This document shows, piece by piece, positions 16,820 to 25,692 of a stretch of DNA of 64,000 nucleotides. Source of the DNA: SB25 sp029560875 (GTDB lineage Bacteria > Bacteroidota > Bacteroidia > Bacteroidales > Tenuifilaceae); the NCBI GenBank assembly GCA_035388225.1, contig DAOOPM010000003.1, positions 62,001 through 126,000 on the forward strand, written 5' to 3'. The notes under the pieces were generated by a model. That model was given only the letters and a program-made list of their open reading frames with translations. It ran no database searches and was not told where the DNA came from. A program made the position numbers and the translations under genes. The first letter of the stretch is position 1. Each line of letters opens with the position of its first letter.

Positions 16820-17275
16820 TTACGGTTTAGCCAAAAGTTTGGATTTTTTGCAGGAAATATCGTAAAATCCATTTAACTTCCTTACAAACCTATATACATG
16901 GATGTATACAGCATTTCCCGTTGCTGTATCAGACGCATATTTAAAGAATACTGCATTCACGGTACAGGAATCCAACCTTCCATCAAATCCTAGTTTCTCG
17001 GGCATGTTGTAGGATAGGTTAAGGAAAAACATATTGGTATCGTTGGGTAGGGTGTAAAGTGCCGTAAAAACAGTACTACCCGTAGAGTCTTTTGCTTCTG
17101 TAAAGGAAATCAGGTAATCGTTTTGCGATTTTTCTGGCTTTGCTTTCTCAATCTGGCTTGCCCTATTTGCTGCCCGGAAAATGTGCCGTAACGATTTTGA
17201 ATCATCGCACGCAGAGTTAATTAGCAAAGCTAAAATAATGAAATACTGTATTTTAAAGTTGTAATAACTTTTCAT
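16820..17275 (-). CDS. Small predicted lipoprotein of unknown function
   Basis: The protein has 151 residues with a basic-hydrophobic signal peptide (MKSYYNFKIQYFIILALLIN) followed by a lipobox-like LINSAC, with Cys at about residue 23. It is therefore probably a lipoprotein anchored in the inner or outer membrane. The mature part is polar, with short beta-like segments (VFTALYTLP, FFLNLSYNMPE). I recognise no family. It lies between the toxin island and the helicase, on the helicase strand, and appears monocistronic. A 44-codon open stretch on the plus strand (16731-16865) overlaps its 3' end and is not considered a gene. Confidence 0.6.
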   Translation of the reverse strand: MKSYYNFKIQYFIILALLINSACDDSKSLRHIFRAANRASQIEKAKPEKSQNDYLISFTEAKDSTGSTVFTALYTLPNDTNMFFLNLSYNMPEKLGFDGRLDSCTVNAVFFKYASDTATGNAVYIHVYRFVRKLNGFYDISCKKSKLLAKP

Positions 17276-17352
17276 TTGTCTGTTATTAAATAATAATGCA
17301 ATTTAATAAATAAGAACAATACGAGCAAGGTGCCTCCCGCTAGCGCACGGAC

Positions 17353-17643
17353 CCCAGTTGAGCCAAGGCTGTAAAAAGCAATAAACGAACCGTGTTCGGC
17401 AGCGGTTATACCACCGTCGTTCTATTTTACAGGCTTAGCCTGCGGTAATATATAGCCCAAGCCTAATAGGATAAAAAGCCAAAAACCCTGACAGAGTTTT
17501 GTACTCTATCAGGGTTTTTAGTTGTATGAACTTTTCTGCGTTTACCAACTGGCCAACGCAAAGCTCATTATTAGTTGATAAAAGTAAAAGCCTTTCCGCT
17601 TTCGCCAGCACGGCCAGTTCTGCCAATACGGTGAATGTAACTG
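17353..17643. repeat. Repeat family B copy 1, running into the helicase 3' end
   Basis: This segment aligns with 47993-48297. Shared parts are CCCAGTTGAGCC..GGCTGTAAAAAG, CGTGTTCGGC.GCGGTTATAC, TTCTATTTTACAGGCTTAGC, the CCCTGACAGAGT hairpin, TGCGTTTACCAAC.GGCCAAC and then the last 24 codons of the helicase gene. This copy is the original for the helicase portion, since the gene is intact here. Confidence 0.85.
17481..17519. terminator. Dispersed CCCTGACAG hairpin, terminator of the helicase gene
   Basis: An inverted repeat AAAAACCCTGACAGAGT / ACTCTATCAGGGTTTTT (one mismatch) is flanked by A and T runs, 50 bases after the helicase stop. It belongs to a family of similar hairpins found at 46779, 48135 and 51671. 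Confidence 0.8.
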
Positions 17644-18776
17644 TCGATATTTTTAGGCTGCTGGTAGTTAATAACGTGCGAAACATTTGAAATATCAAGG
17701 CCCCGTGCGGCAACATCGGTAGCCACAAGTACCTGTATCTTTTTGTTCTTAAACGAGTTTAAGGCGTTAATTCGGTAATTCTGAGATTTATTGCCATGTA
17801 TCTCATCGGCCTTGATTCCCGCTACTCTAAGGTCTCTGCAAATTCTGCTGACCCAACGTTTAGTTTCGGCAAACACAAGAACCTTTTCGAACGATTCGTC
17901 GCGAACCATATTGATAAGCACATTCATCTTGTTTTCACCATTCTTAACCACAACCACATCCTGCTCAATGGAATCGGCGCTTACGTTTCCTGTTCGAACA
18001 CGAATCTCAACAGGGTTTTCCAGTAGGTTGTTGATTAGGTTTTTTTGACCTTTTTCCTCGGTTGCCGAGAAAAGAACGGTTTGCTTGCGATTGCTCATTC
18101 CATCAACAAAGAACTGAATATCACGGGAGAATCCCATATCCAGCAATCTATCAAACTCATCAAGTACAAGAACTGAGAAGTTTTTAAGATTCAGAGCTCT
18201 TTGGCGAACCATATCGGAAATACGACCTGGTGTTCCAATTATTATATGGCTAGGTCTTCTTAAGTTGTTAATATCACGGCCAACGCTTGTACCGCCAATA
18301 AGGCTAGTGCAAGAAAGGTTTAGGCCGTTGCCAATGCTTTTAAATTCTTCATCAATTTGAAGTGCAAGTTCGCGGGTTGGCGATACAATCAGAACCTGAA
18401 AGTTAGGCTTTTGGTTTATCAGATTATGGATAATTGGTACCAAGAATGCTGCAGTTTTGCCTGTTCCGGTTTGTGCTAAGCCAAGTAAGTTCCTACCCTC
18501 AAGAATTGCATCGAGGGTTTTTTCCTGAATCTCGGTTGGGGTTTTAAATCCTTTCTTTAGCAGGTTGCTAACTATTTTAGTGTTAACTGGTAACTCTTCA
18601 ATTAGCTGCGTAGGTGTATGCTTAATTACTTCTTGTGCAACTGCCTTTTTTACGAAATGCTTTGGGTCGATCGAGCTGCTTTTGCTCTGTCCATTACCCG
18701 ATGATTTAAATCTTGATGTTCTTTTAGAATCAAAATTACGTTGTCCCCTGTTATTCAGAGGTGTTCTGTTTCTCAT
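17571..18776 (-). CDS. DEAD-box ATP-dependent RNA helicase (RhlE-like)
   Basis: This 401-residue RNA helicase unwinds RNA duplexes during ribosome assembly or RNA decay. A basic, low-complexity N-terminal extension (about 45 residues) precedes the core. All motifs are present in order: AQTGTGKTAAF (I), PTRELALQI (Ia), TPGRI (Ib), LDEFDRLLDMGF (II, with Phe in place of the canonical Ala), SAT (III), ATDVAARGLDI (V) and HRIGRTGRAG (VI). The protein ends right after motif VI and lacks the long C-terminal tail of many relatives. The ATG at 18776 is preferred; another in frame at 18812 adds MFASAALTNKFQ. Its last 24 codons are duplicated at 48225-48297. Confidence 0.93.
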   Translation of the reverse strand: MRNRTPLNNRGQRNFDSKRTSRFKSSGNGQSKSSSIDPKHFVKKAVAQEVIKHTPTQLIEELPVNTKIVSNLLKKGFKTPTEIQEKTLDAILEGRNLLGLAQTGTGKTAAFLVPIIHNLINQKPNFQVLIVSPTRELALQIDEEFKSIGNGLNLSCTSLIGGTSVGRDINNLRRPSHIIIGTPGRISDMVRQRALNLKNFSVLVLDEFDRLLDMGFSRDIQFFVDGMSNRKQTVLFSATEEKGQKNLINNLLENPVEIRVRTGNVSADSIEQDVVVVKNGENKMNVLINMVRDESFEKVLVFAETKRWVSRICRDLRVAGIKADEIHGNKSQNYRINALNSFKNKKIQVLVATDVAARGLDISNVSHVINYQQPKNIDSYIHRIGRTGRAGESGKAFTFIN

Positions 18777-19126
18777 TTGAAATTTGTTAGTTAATGCCGC
18801 TGAAGCAAACATTAACCGCGTATCTGTTCAAAGGGGTAATGTTTCTTTGGCGTAAATATTATTCAGCGTAAACTAGTGAAGTAGAAAGGATGTCGTCTTG
18901 AGAGGTGATTCGAGAGATATACTAACTATACAGATCTAAAATATGCTAAAATCGATACAAAGGAAGGTATAATAAATTCAATATCCAAATTTACAGGGAA
19001 TTATGCTTGTTTACTATTAGTTTATGTAAACGTTTCCGCGAGACTACGCCACGCTGGGAAGTTTTTGTGAGGGGTATGGGCTTCCATTATCCGCAGGCCC
19101 AGGAAGCGTTATTAAATAAGTAGTCA
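18777..19126. other. Divergent intergenic region, no gene recognised
   Basis: About 350 bases lie between the helicase and the AEC transporter. A short plus-strand open stretch at about 19030-19120 (TFPRDYATLGSFCEGYGLPL) could be a gene relic but is too short to call. No tRNA or hairpin of note is seen. Confidence 0.4.
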
Positions 19127-19157
19127 GTTGAAATAATTAAAATATTCCCTACTTTTG
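19127..19157 (+). promoter_or_regulatory. Bacteroidetes-type promoter of the AEC transporter
   Basis: GTTG (19127-19130), a 19-nt spacer and TACTTTTG (19150-19157) fit the TTTG-N19-TAnnTTTG consensus with one mismatch in the -33 box. The predicted start point is near 19164, about 13 nt before the ATG. Confidence 0.55.
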
Positions 19158-19176
19158 ACTGCTACAAACTGTTTTT

Positions 19177-20127
19177 ATGGGCACAGGAATAATCGTCAAC
19201 CAGTTAATTATTTTTGGAGTGTTGATGCTTGTTGGAGCATCGGCTTCGTGGTTAAGGCTAATAACCGATGATGGTAAAGATTTGCTGGCTCGGATTATTA
19301 TTGATATCACCCTTCCCTTTTTAATCCTTAGCACATTCATTAAGCTCGATAGCAACCCCGCGTTGCTCTGGAACGGATTTCTTGTATTTGGGTTAACTTT
19401 TGTAAATCTTGGATTCCTATTCTTTCTTGGTACAGCATCGTCGCGTTTGCAGAAGCTTAATCCTGCCGATAATACAGTGCATACACTACACACAATGCTT
19501 GGCAATATTGTATTCCTTGGATTTCCGCTTTTTGATGCTTTGTTTCCTGGTGGTAAAGGTGTTTTTTATGCTGCTTGCTACCAGTTAGCGTCAAATACAA
19601 TAACTTTTACGTACGGAATTTACAGGCTCAGCTCAGGGACTCAAAAATCGGGGTTAAAAAGTCTGATAAACGTTAATACTGGTGCGCTGTTGTTGGGTTT
19701 TACCATAATGGTATCGGGACTAAAACTTCCAACTCCTGTTGTTGATGCTTTTACCGGATTAGGAAAAAGCACAAGTCCTCTTTCCATGGTTTACGTTGGC
19801 GCATTGCTTGCTGGAATAGGAGTAAAGGATGCCTTTAAAACACTTAGTATTTATGTGCTTAGTTTGAATAAGTTGATAATAACGCCAATTGTTCTAGGTG
19901 TTGCCTACTTCTTCTTGAACAGAACTCTAAACCTAAACCTTTCAGTTGAGGCCTTTGTGGTTCTTGTAATGCAGGCTAGTATGCCAGCGCAAACAATAGT
20001 TGTGGTTATGAGTAGGCGATACGGTGGCAACTATAAGTTGGCTGCAGGTAACCTGTTTATCACAACAATTCTTAGTATCGTAACGCTTCCTTTGGTTTAT
20101 ATTTTCCTCACTTATCTGATTAAATAA
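19177..20127 (+). CDS. AEC (auxin efflux carrier) family transporter
   Basis: The protein has 316 residues and about ten hydrophobic helices, the usual fold and size of the AEC family. These bacterial transporters move organic anions such as malate or malonate, or unknown metabolites. The N-terminal helix pair (IVNQLIIFGVLMLVGASASW), the LARIIIDITLPFLILSTFIK segment with its helix-breaking proline, and the C-terminal VVLVMQASMPAQTIVVVMSR segment match the conserved halves of the family. It is monocistronic behind its own promoter. The substrate cannot be predicted. Confidence 0.88.
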   Translation: MGTGIIVNQLIIFGVLMLVGASASWLRLITDDGKDLLARIIIDITLPFLILSTFIKLDSNPALLWNGFLVFGLTFVNLGFLFFLGTASSRLQKLNPADNTVHTLHTMLGNIVFLGFPLFDALFPGGKGVFYAACYQLASNTITFTYGIYRLSSGTQKSGLKSLINVNTGALLLGFTIMVSGLKLPTPVVDAFTGLGKSTSPLSMVYVGALLAGIGVKDAFKTLSIYVLSLNKLIITPIVLGVAYFFLNRTLNLNLSVEAFVVLVMQASMPAQTIVVVMSRRYGGNYKLAAGNLFITTILSIVTLPLVYIFLTYLIK

Positions 20128-20172
20128 CGAGAGTCCAACAAAAGAATAGTTAATCTATTCTTAAGAAAAAAA

Positions 20173-20237
20173 TGTCATGCTGAGCTTGTCGAAGCATCTT
20201 TTGTATTTATAGATCCCTCGAAATACTCGGGATGACA
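20173..20237. repeat. Dispersed TGTCATGCTGAGC palindromic element
   Basis: A roughly 65-bp imperfect inverted repeat starts TGTCATGCTGAGCTTGTCGA and ends in the reverse complement of TGTCATCCCGAGTATTTCGA. It is a small non-coding palindromic element of a type common between genes in Bacteroidetes. Only one copy is seen in this window. Confidence 0.6.
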
Positions 20238-20250
20238 GATTAAAATAAAA

Positions 20251-20270
20251 ATGCGGGAATCATCCCGCAT
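20251..20270. terminator. Terminator between the AEC transporter and yceI
   Basis: An 8-bp perfect stem ATGCGGGA / TCCCGCAT with a 4-nt loop lies in the convergent gap and could serve both genes. The downstream T-run is poor, so efficiency is uncertain. Confidence 0.55.
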
Positions 20271-20302
20271 TGAAATTATATCGAAAAAGTCATTTTGATG
20301 CC

Positions 20303-20872
20303 CTATTTTGTCTCTATCGTTACGTCGAGGGTGAATTCATCGTAAATCATGTTATCGCCTAAATTTTCGAAAAATTTGCCCGACCCGTAACGGATGTTGT
20401 ACTTGGTTCTGTCCACAGTAATTTTTGCCTTGTAGGTTTTACCATCTTTAACTACATCGAATTTAACAGGGTAGGTTTGACCCTTAATTGTTAAATCGGC
20501 TTCGGTAGTTGCTTTCCCGCCTTGGAATTTTGCTGATTTTAAATTGCTCAGTTGAGCCGTGCTGAATTTACTTACGCTAAAAAAATCGTCCGAATTTAAG
20601 TGGTCTACAAACTTCTTGTTCCACTCGGCGCTTTTTATATCCTCGCAGGTGATTGTCTGCATATCAATCACAAAGTTGCCCGATACAATTTGGTCGCCTT
20701 TAACTGTAAACTTTCCTTCCTTTAGTTTGATTTCGCCGTAGTGTTCGCCACTAACTTTTTTGGCATTCCATTTCAAGGAGGATTTACTGACGTCGGCATT
20801 AAGTTCCTGAGAGTACACTCCCGCACTCCAAAAAAACAAAGCCGACAGAAAAAATAAGTTTATCGCTTTCAT
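20303..20872 (-). CDS. YceI-family periplasmic lipocalin-like protein
   Basis: The protein has 189 residues: a cleavable signal peptide (MKAINLFFLSALFFWSAGVY, cleavage near SQ-EL) followed by the YceI domain. That domain is an extended lipocalin-like barrel that binds a long isoprenoid chain in studied homologues. Typical pieces are the N-terminal SSLKWNAKKVSGEHYGEIKL, the central DLTIKGQTYPVKFDV, and VDRTKYNIRYGSGKFFENLG near the end. The location is periplasmic. The physiological role in this organism is unknown; isoprenoid-quinone binding is inferred from the family. It is transcribed alone. Confidence 0.9.
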   Translation of the reverse strand: MKAINLFFLSALFFWSAGVYSQELNADVSKSSLKWNAKKVSGEHYGEIKLKEGKFTVKGDQIVSGNFVIDMQTITCEDIKSAEWNKKFVDHLNSDDFFSVSKFSTAQLSNLKSAKFQGGKATTEADLTIKGQTYPVKFDVVKDGKTYKAKITVDRTKYNIRYGSGKFFENLGDNMIYDEFTLDVTIETK

Positions 20873-20979
20873 AATTTTGTTTTTTAATGTTTATGTGATG
20901 ATAAACAGATGAATAGAGTATTTTGTTCTTGATTTTAAATTTTTTCGTGATAGATTTGCAATCGATAATGTTTTTTCAC

Positions 20980-21012
20980 AACCCCTAAAGGGTTTTGAAC
21001 CCTTTAGGGGTT
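20980..21012. repeat. Perfect AACCCCTAAAGGGTT hairpin
   Basis: A 15-bp perfect inverted repeat with a 3-nt loop lies in the divergent gap between yceI and dtd. Its layout (AACCC..., central TTGAA, ...GGGTT) resembles the CCCTGACAG hairpin family, but the stem bases differ. It is not at a gene end, so a terminator role is unlikely here. Confidence 0.7.
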
Positions 21013-21089
21013 ATAGTCTGGAATCAAATCAGCACGAATCGCCTAAAATTATATTCTAAATAAATACATTCGCACAATATATAGCATTT

Positions 21090-21542
21090 ATGAGAGTTGT
21101 AATTCAGAGAGTTAGCAGTTCAAAGGTTGATATCGACGGAAAAACTGTTGGTAGTATTGGATTAGGGTTACTAGTTTTATCAGGATTCGAAAGTGCCGAT
21201 ACGCAGGAAGACCTTGAGTGGACTGCTGCAAAGATTACCAAACTTAGAATTTTTGACGATAACGAGGGGGTGATGAACCTTTCCGTTACCGATGTCAATG
21301 GCGATATCTTGGCTGTTAGCCAATTTACACTGCACGCCAAGACTAAAAAGGGTAATCGTCCGTCGTATATCCAAGCTGCGCCTCCCGATATTGCCATACC
21401 GCTATACGAAAACTTTGTAAAAATCCTTGAAACCGAGATAAATAAAAAGGTACAGACTGGTAAATTTGGTGCGAATATGGCTGTTTTGCTTGTAAACGAT
21501 GGCCCTGTAACTATCATTATCGATTCTAAAAACCGCGAGTAA
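21090..21542 (+). CDS. dtd: D-aminoacyl-tRNA deacylase
   Basis: Dtd hydrolyses D-amino acids (and glycine) mischarged on tRNA and so protects translation. The protein has 150 residues, the standard size, starting MRVVIQRVSSSKVDIDGK. The two active-site signatures are present: SQFTLHA near residue 79 and NDGPVTI near residue 139 (the cross-subunit GP loop). The cytoplasmic enzyme acts as a homodimer. Its stop codon overlaps the start of the next gene (TAATG), showing translational coupling with the MazG-like protein. No oddities. Confidence 0.95.
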   Translation: MRVVIQRVSSSKVDIDGKTVGSIGLGLLVLSGFESADTQEDLEWTAAKITKLRIFDDNEGVMNLSVTDVNGDILAVSQFTLHAKTKKGNRPSYIQAAPPDIAIPLYENFVKILETEINKKVQTGKFGANMAVLLVNDGPVTIIIDSKNRE

Positions 21543-21877
21543 TGGAGGATATAACAATAAATCAGGCTCAACAAATTGTTGATGAGTGGATTAAAAAACA
21601 CGGCGTTCGGTACTTCAACGAGTTAACCAATATGGCTTTGCTTACCGAGGAGGTTGGAGAATTGGCTAGGGTTGTTGCGAGGAAGTACGGAGAGCAATCG
21701 TTTAAGAGTGGCGAGAACCCTGATGCACTTGCGGAGGAGATGGCCGATATACTTTTTGTGCTAATTTGCCTCGCAAATCAAACCGGAACAGACCTTACAC
21801 AGGCGTTTTTTCTAAATATCGATAAAAAGACCAAGCGAGATATTAACAGGCATAATCAGAATCCCAAATTGTTGTAA
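21542..21877 (+). CDS. MazG-like nucleotide pyrophosphohydrolase
   Basis: This all-alpha NTP pyrophosphatase of 111 residues has the MazG-fold metal-binding pattern: EEVGEL near residue 37 (ExxE half) and EEMADIL near residue 66 (ExxD half). Such small enzymes clear non-canonical or damaged nucleotides. The ATG overlaps the dtd stop by one base (TAATG), so translation is coupled. deoC follows after 92 bases, within which a lone TAACTTTG (21875-21882) could be a -7 element for deoC. Confidence 0.85.
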   Translation: MEDITINQAQQIVDEWIKKHGVRYFNELTNMALLTEEVGELARVVARKYGEQSFKSGENPDALAEEMADILFVLICLANQTGTDLTQAFFLNIDKKTKRDINRHNQNPKLL

Positions 21878-21969
21878 CTTTGAACTCTGAATTTGTTGGT
21901 GGTTGATTGTTAGATTGTTGTTCTTCTTCACTTTCAACTTTTTACTTTTCACTTTAAACTTTGATAAAT

Positions 21970-22869
21970 ATGGAATTATCGTTGGAAGAAAAATTTAACC
22001 TAGAGGTTGATCAGGTTGCGGTTCAAACTGCATTGAATAAAATTAAAGATATTGCCAAGGCTCGTTTAGGCGAGGTAGAAACTTTGAAAAAGTGCTTCAG
22101 CTCTATCGATTTAACCACACTGAACACAACCGATGGGTACGAGCGTGGTAAACTATTTGCCGATAAGGTGAGTAAGTTCCAAACCGATTTTCCCGGAATG
22201 CCAAACGTTGCAGCAATTTGCGTTTATCCAAGCATTGTTCCCGCAGTAAAGGAGAACTTAACTGTTGAGAATGTAAAGATTGCATCGGTTTCCGCTGGTT
22301 TTCCATCATCACAAACATACATCGATATTAAACTATCGGAGTGTGAGATGACCATAGAGCAGGGTGCCGATGAACTTGATGTGGTTATGTCTGTTGGCTC
22401 TTTCCTCGAAGGCGATTACTTTACTGTTTACAGTGAGTTACAGCAAATAAAAGAGGTTGCCGATGAGGCAAAAGTTAAAGTTATTCTGGAAACAGGCGCA
22501 TTACCAAGTTTTGAGGATATTAAACTCGCATCGTTTCTTGCAATGGAGGCAGGAGCCGATTTCATTAAAACCTCAACAGGAAAACTTGAACCAGCGGCAA
22601 CTCCTGAGTCGGTTTACGTTATGTGCACAGCAATTAAGGAGTATTTCGATAAAACTGGTCGCAAAGTGGGTATGAAACCTGCCGGTGGCGTTTCAAATTC
22701 ATACGATGCTTTGGTATTCTACACCATTGTGGAGCAAGTGCTAGGTCAAGAGTGGCTTTACCCAGGACTATTCCGTTTGGGAACAAGTAAGTTGGCCGAT
22801 ATACTTCTATCGGATATACTCGGAAAAGAGGTAAAATATTTTAGCCAAACATCGGGCGCAAAATACTAA
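21970..22869 (+). CDS. deoC: Deoxyribose-phosphate aldolase
   Basis: DeoC splits 2-deoxyribose-5-phosphate into acetaldehyde and glyceraldehyde-3-phosphate in nucleoside catabolism. The protein is 299 residues, including the N-terminal extension usual in the longer class. The Schiff-base lysine is K200 in GADFIKTSTGK. The conserved DELDVV (D137) and VILETGAL motifs are present, as is the second lysine in GMKPAGG. The start at ATG 21970 is preferred to the in-frame TTG at 21961. A strong terminator follows. Confidence 0.95.
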   Translation: MELSLEEKFNLEVDQVAVQTALNKIKDIAKARLGEVETLKKCFSSIDLTTLNTTDGYERGKLFADKVSKFQTDFPGMPNVAAICVYPSIVPAVKENLTVENVKIASVSAGFPSSQTYIDIKLSECEMTIEQGADELDVVMSVGSFLEGDYFTVYSELQQIKEVADEAKVKVILETGALPSFEDIKLASFLAMEAGADFIKTSTGKLEPAATPESVYVMCTAIKEYFDKTGRKVGMKPAGGVSNSYDALVFYTIVEQVLGQEWLYPGLFRLGTSKLADILLSDILGKEVKYFSQTSGAKY

Positions 22870-22874
22870 AAATG

Positions 22875-22898
22875 AAAGAGGGCTTTTAAGCCCTCTTT
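22875..22898. terminator. Terminator after deoC
   Basis: A 9-bp perfect stem AAAGAGGGC / GCCCTCTTT with a 6-nt loop is followed by TTT. It lies between convergent deoC and the symporter gene and can serve both. Confidence 0.85.
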
Positions 22899-22918
22899 TT
22901 ATTTCAATAAATACTATT

Positions 22919-24517
22919 TTACCACCAAATGGTGTAAAGAATTATCAGTAGTATTATAACTATCACCGAGCCAATTTTAAACCCTTTACCGGTTGAGAAT
23001 AACCCTTTTGAAATAGTAATTGCTTTTGGGTGTTGCTTATTCCCTTCAATTACTGCAAATACCCAAATAATTGCCAAGCAAATTAGGAACACTATTCCCA
23101 TTCTATCCATAAATGGAAGGCTTGGTAAAAGAAGTTTAAATAGAAGCGAGAATACGAATGTGCCTATTGCCGCACCTAAAGCGCCATTGGCTGTGGCCTT
23201 TTTGTAGAAGAATCCAGCAAGGAAAATTGCTAGTGCACCAGGACTAACAAACCCAGTAAATTCTTGGATGTACTGGAAAGCTTGGTCGAGGTTCGAAAGC
23301 ATTGGCGCAATAAATACCGCAATTACTAACGATACAAATGCTGCAAGTCGGCCAACCGTTACAAGTTTATGCTCCGATGCTTCCTTGTTTATGTATTCCT
23401 TGTAAAAATCCATTGTGAATATAGTGGCAACGCTATTCATCATCGATGCCAATGAACTAACAATTGCAGCAACCAATGCAGCAAAAGCAAGACCCTTTAC
23501 GCCTGTCGGTACAAAGTTGTGAAGTAACCAAGGATAAGCTTCATCGGATTTGGCTATATCGGCACTTAAAGCAAAGGCAACAATACCAGGAATAACAACA
23601 ATTAACGGAAGTATCATCTTAAGAAATGCAGCAAATACCAAACCGCTTTGTGCTTCCTTAATGCTTTTTGCAGCAAGGGCGCGCTGAATAATGTACTGGT
23701 TACATCCCCAGTAGTAAAGGTTTGCAACCCACATTCCACCAATAAGTACGCTAATACCGGGCAGGTCAATATAAGCATCCTTCTGGCCGCCTTTGCCATC
23801 GGGAATCATAAGCTGACCCTTTTCCAGAATCATATCGAATTTTTCGGGTGCTTTTTGAAGAAGAACCTTAAAACCTGCAATAAATCCCTCGCCTCCACTC
23901 AAATAATCCAAAGCGAAATATGTTGTAACTAATCCGCCACCCACAAGGAAAACAACCTGAATAACATCGGTCCAAGCAACTGCCTTTAAGCCACCATATA
24001 TTGAGTAAATTGCTGCAAACAATGCTAAACCAAGAATGCTATAGAGCATTGGAATACCCATAATCTTCTGCATAGCCAACGCTCCTAGGTAAATTATGGA
24101 TGTCAGATTCACAAACACGAACACCAACAACCAAAAACCCGCCATTACGGTTTTTACACGTTTATCGAAACGAGCCTCGAGGAACTGAGGCATTGTAAAT
24201 ATTTTCTTCTCCAAGAAAATTGGAAGAAAGAACATTGCCACAATAATTAAAGTTAGGGCAGCCATCCATTCGTATGAGGCTATTCCCAAGCCAATGGCAA
24301 ATCCGGAACCGGACATACCAATAAACTGTTCTGCTGAGATGTTTGAGGCAATTAACGATGCTCCAATTGCCCACCAGGGTAAAGCGCGTCCTGCAAGGAA
24401 ATAGTCGCCGGAGTTGGTCTCTGAGTCGCGCTTACGGAACGATATCCAAAGCCCCAATCCGACAATAATTACTGCGTAAGCAGCAAAAACGATGTAGTCG
24501 ATAGTTTCAAATGACAT
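22919..24517 (-). CDS. Sodium:solute symporter (SSS/SGLT family)
   Basis: This 532-residue integral membrane Na+-coupled transporter is SGLT-like. It has about 14 hydrophobic helices. Typical features are YFLAGRALPWWAIGASLIAS near the N-terminus, the YGGLKAVAWTDVIQ signature around residues 175-188, and NLYYWGCNQYIIQRALAAK around 270-290, which is very like sugar (SGLT) symporters. A sugar or polyol is therefore the likely substrate. The ATG at 24517 (MSFETIDYIVFAAYAV) is preferred over the TTG at 24571. The nucleotidyltransferase gene lies upstream on the same strand with a 106-base gap. Confidence 0.9.
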   Translation of the reverse strand: MSFETIDYIVFAAYAVIIVGLGLWISFRKRDSETNSGDYFLAGRALPWWAIGASLIASNISAEQFIGMSGSGFAIGLGIASYEWMAALTLIIVAMFFLPIFLEKKIFTMPQFLEARFDKRVKTVMAGFWLLVFVFVNLTSIIYLGALAMQKIMGIPMLYSILGLALFAAIYSIYGGLKAVAWTDVIQVVFLVGGGLVTTYFALDYLSGGEGFIAGFKVLLQKAPEKFDMILEKGQLMIPDGKGGQKDAYIDLPGISVLIGGMWVANLYYWGCNQYIIQRALAAKSIKEAQSGLVFAAFLKMILPLIVVIPGIVAFALSADIAKSDEAYPWLLHNFVPTGVKGLAFAALVAAIVSSLASMMNSVATIFTMDFYKEYINKEASEHKLVTVGRLAAFVSLVIAVFIAPMLSNLDQAFQYIQEFTGFVSPGALAIFLAGFFYKKATANGALGAAIGTFVFSLLFKLLLPSLPFMDRMGIVFLICLAIIWVFAVIEGNKQHPKAITISKGLFSTGKGFKIGSVIVIILLIILYTIWW

Positions 24518-24623
24518 ATTATTAGGTTTATAGGTTAGGTTTATCAAGAAGCAAATTAATCCGCTTTTCAATAATTTTCCTAAAATTTCAATACATCAAA
24601 AACTATACAACCGTGTTTAAAAA

Positions 24624-25532
24624 TTATCTCTTCCACAGCGGCGAAGGGTACTCTCCTGCCTTAATCAACTTGCTTAACCGCTCAATTACCAAGGGTTTAT
24701 CGCCAGGGTAAGTTACTCCAAACCACTCTGCATTTGTACTAAGAACTTTGCAGGTAGCAATTTTTTCTTGGATTGATTTGTTTACAACGGTTGGTATATA
24801 AAATTCTGCCTTGGCATTTCCAATGGAACCACTAAAGAAATCGACCATTAACTTCTCGGTATACCCAAAGAAATCGGGAGTAAATCCCCAAAAGTTCATC
24901 GAAACCTGAAGATTTTCGTTCAACTCCACAGAGTTGTTATTTTCGTCTTTGTAGCAGACTTTTCCGCCGATTCTTTCAATATGAGTGCGTTCAACTACAT
25001 TCTGTAAAAGCATCTGGCTATCGGTTGTGCAAACTCCGCGCGAAACAGCCCCTTCTTCCGAGAGTGTTTTACCCAGTTTAAATCCAACCATAAAATAGCT
25101 TCCTTTAGGAAGGTTTGGCTTTGATAACTCCTGAGCCAAAACCCGGAAAGTGTCGTAACCGTAAAAATCGTCGGCATTAATTACTGCGAAAGGCTCATTT
25201 ACAAGATGCTTTGTAACCCAAACTGCGTGAGCAGTTCCCCAGGGCTTGGTTCTGTCGGTTGGACAAGTAAACCCTTCGGGTAGCATATCTAACTCCTGGT
25301 AAGCAATCTCGTAGTGAACATCCTTGCTGAATCGGTTTCCGAAAACTTCAAGAAAATCCTTCTCAATACTTTTCCGAATAACAAAAACAACCTTTCCAAA
25401 GCCAGCCCTAAAAGCATCGTAAACGGAATAATCAATAATAGTTTCGCCATTTGGGCCCAATCCGTCAACCTGTTTAAGTCCGCCATAGCGACTTCCCATT
25501 CCTGCAGCAAGTATAATTAGTGTTGGTTTCAT
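24624..25532 (-). CDS. Nucleotidyltransferase (sugar-phosphate NTP transferase family)
   Basis: This 302-residue GT-A-fold nucleotidyltransferase has the N-terminal signature LAAGMGSRYGGLKQ, the pyrophosphorylase loop, then LGPNGETIIDYSVYDA. The metal-binding Asp lies in VINADDFYG near residue 120. Relatives transfer NMP to sugar phosphates for nucleotide-sugar synthesis, but this subgroup has no firmly assigned substrate. The start MKPTLIILAAG is the only sensible one. It may be co-transcribed with the downstream symporter. Confidence 0.85.
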   Translation of the reverse strand: MKPTLIILAAGMGSRYGGLKQVDGLGPNGETIIDYSVYDAFRAGFGKVVFVIRKSIEKDFLEVFGNRFSKDVHYEIAYQELDMLPEGFTCPTDRTKPWGTAHAVWVTKHLVNEPFAVINADDFYGYDTFRVLAQELSKPNLPKGSYFMVGFKLGKTLSEEGAVSRGVCTTDSQMLLQNVVERTHIERIGGKVCYKDENNNSVELNENLQVSMNFWGFTPDFFGYTEKLMVDFFSGSIGNAKAEFYIPTVVNKSIQEKIATCKVLSTNAEWFGVTYPGDKPLVIERLSKLIKAGEYPSPLWKR

Positions 25533-25644
25533 TTTTAATTATTTAGATATTGTTAAGTGTTCTTAAAATATGATGCAAGATAGCAATATTGTTTATTGTG
25601 TATATGTTTTAGTGATTTGTTTTAAGGGTTAGGTTCTATAAAAA

Positions 25645-25672
25645 AGGGTATAATCGCAATTGATTATACCCT
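25645..25672. terminator. Terminator downstream of corA
   Basis: An 11-bp perfect stem AGGGTATAATC / GATTATACCCT with a short loop and an A-run upstream (a T-run on the minus strand) acts as terminator for the CorA gene. Confidence 0.75.
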
Positions 25673-25692
25673 ATGATTGTGCGCTTACAATA

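Noticed and set aside
16731..16865. Plus-strand 44-codon ORF starting MEGSKAYLFELKRDLYANEK
   Set aside because: It looks protein-like but is short, has no neighbour or signal to support it, and overlaps the 3' end of the lipoprotein gene.
19030..19120. Short open stretch before the AEC transporter
   Set aside because: About 30 codons between stops with no start and no recognisable motif; too little to call a gene relic.
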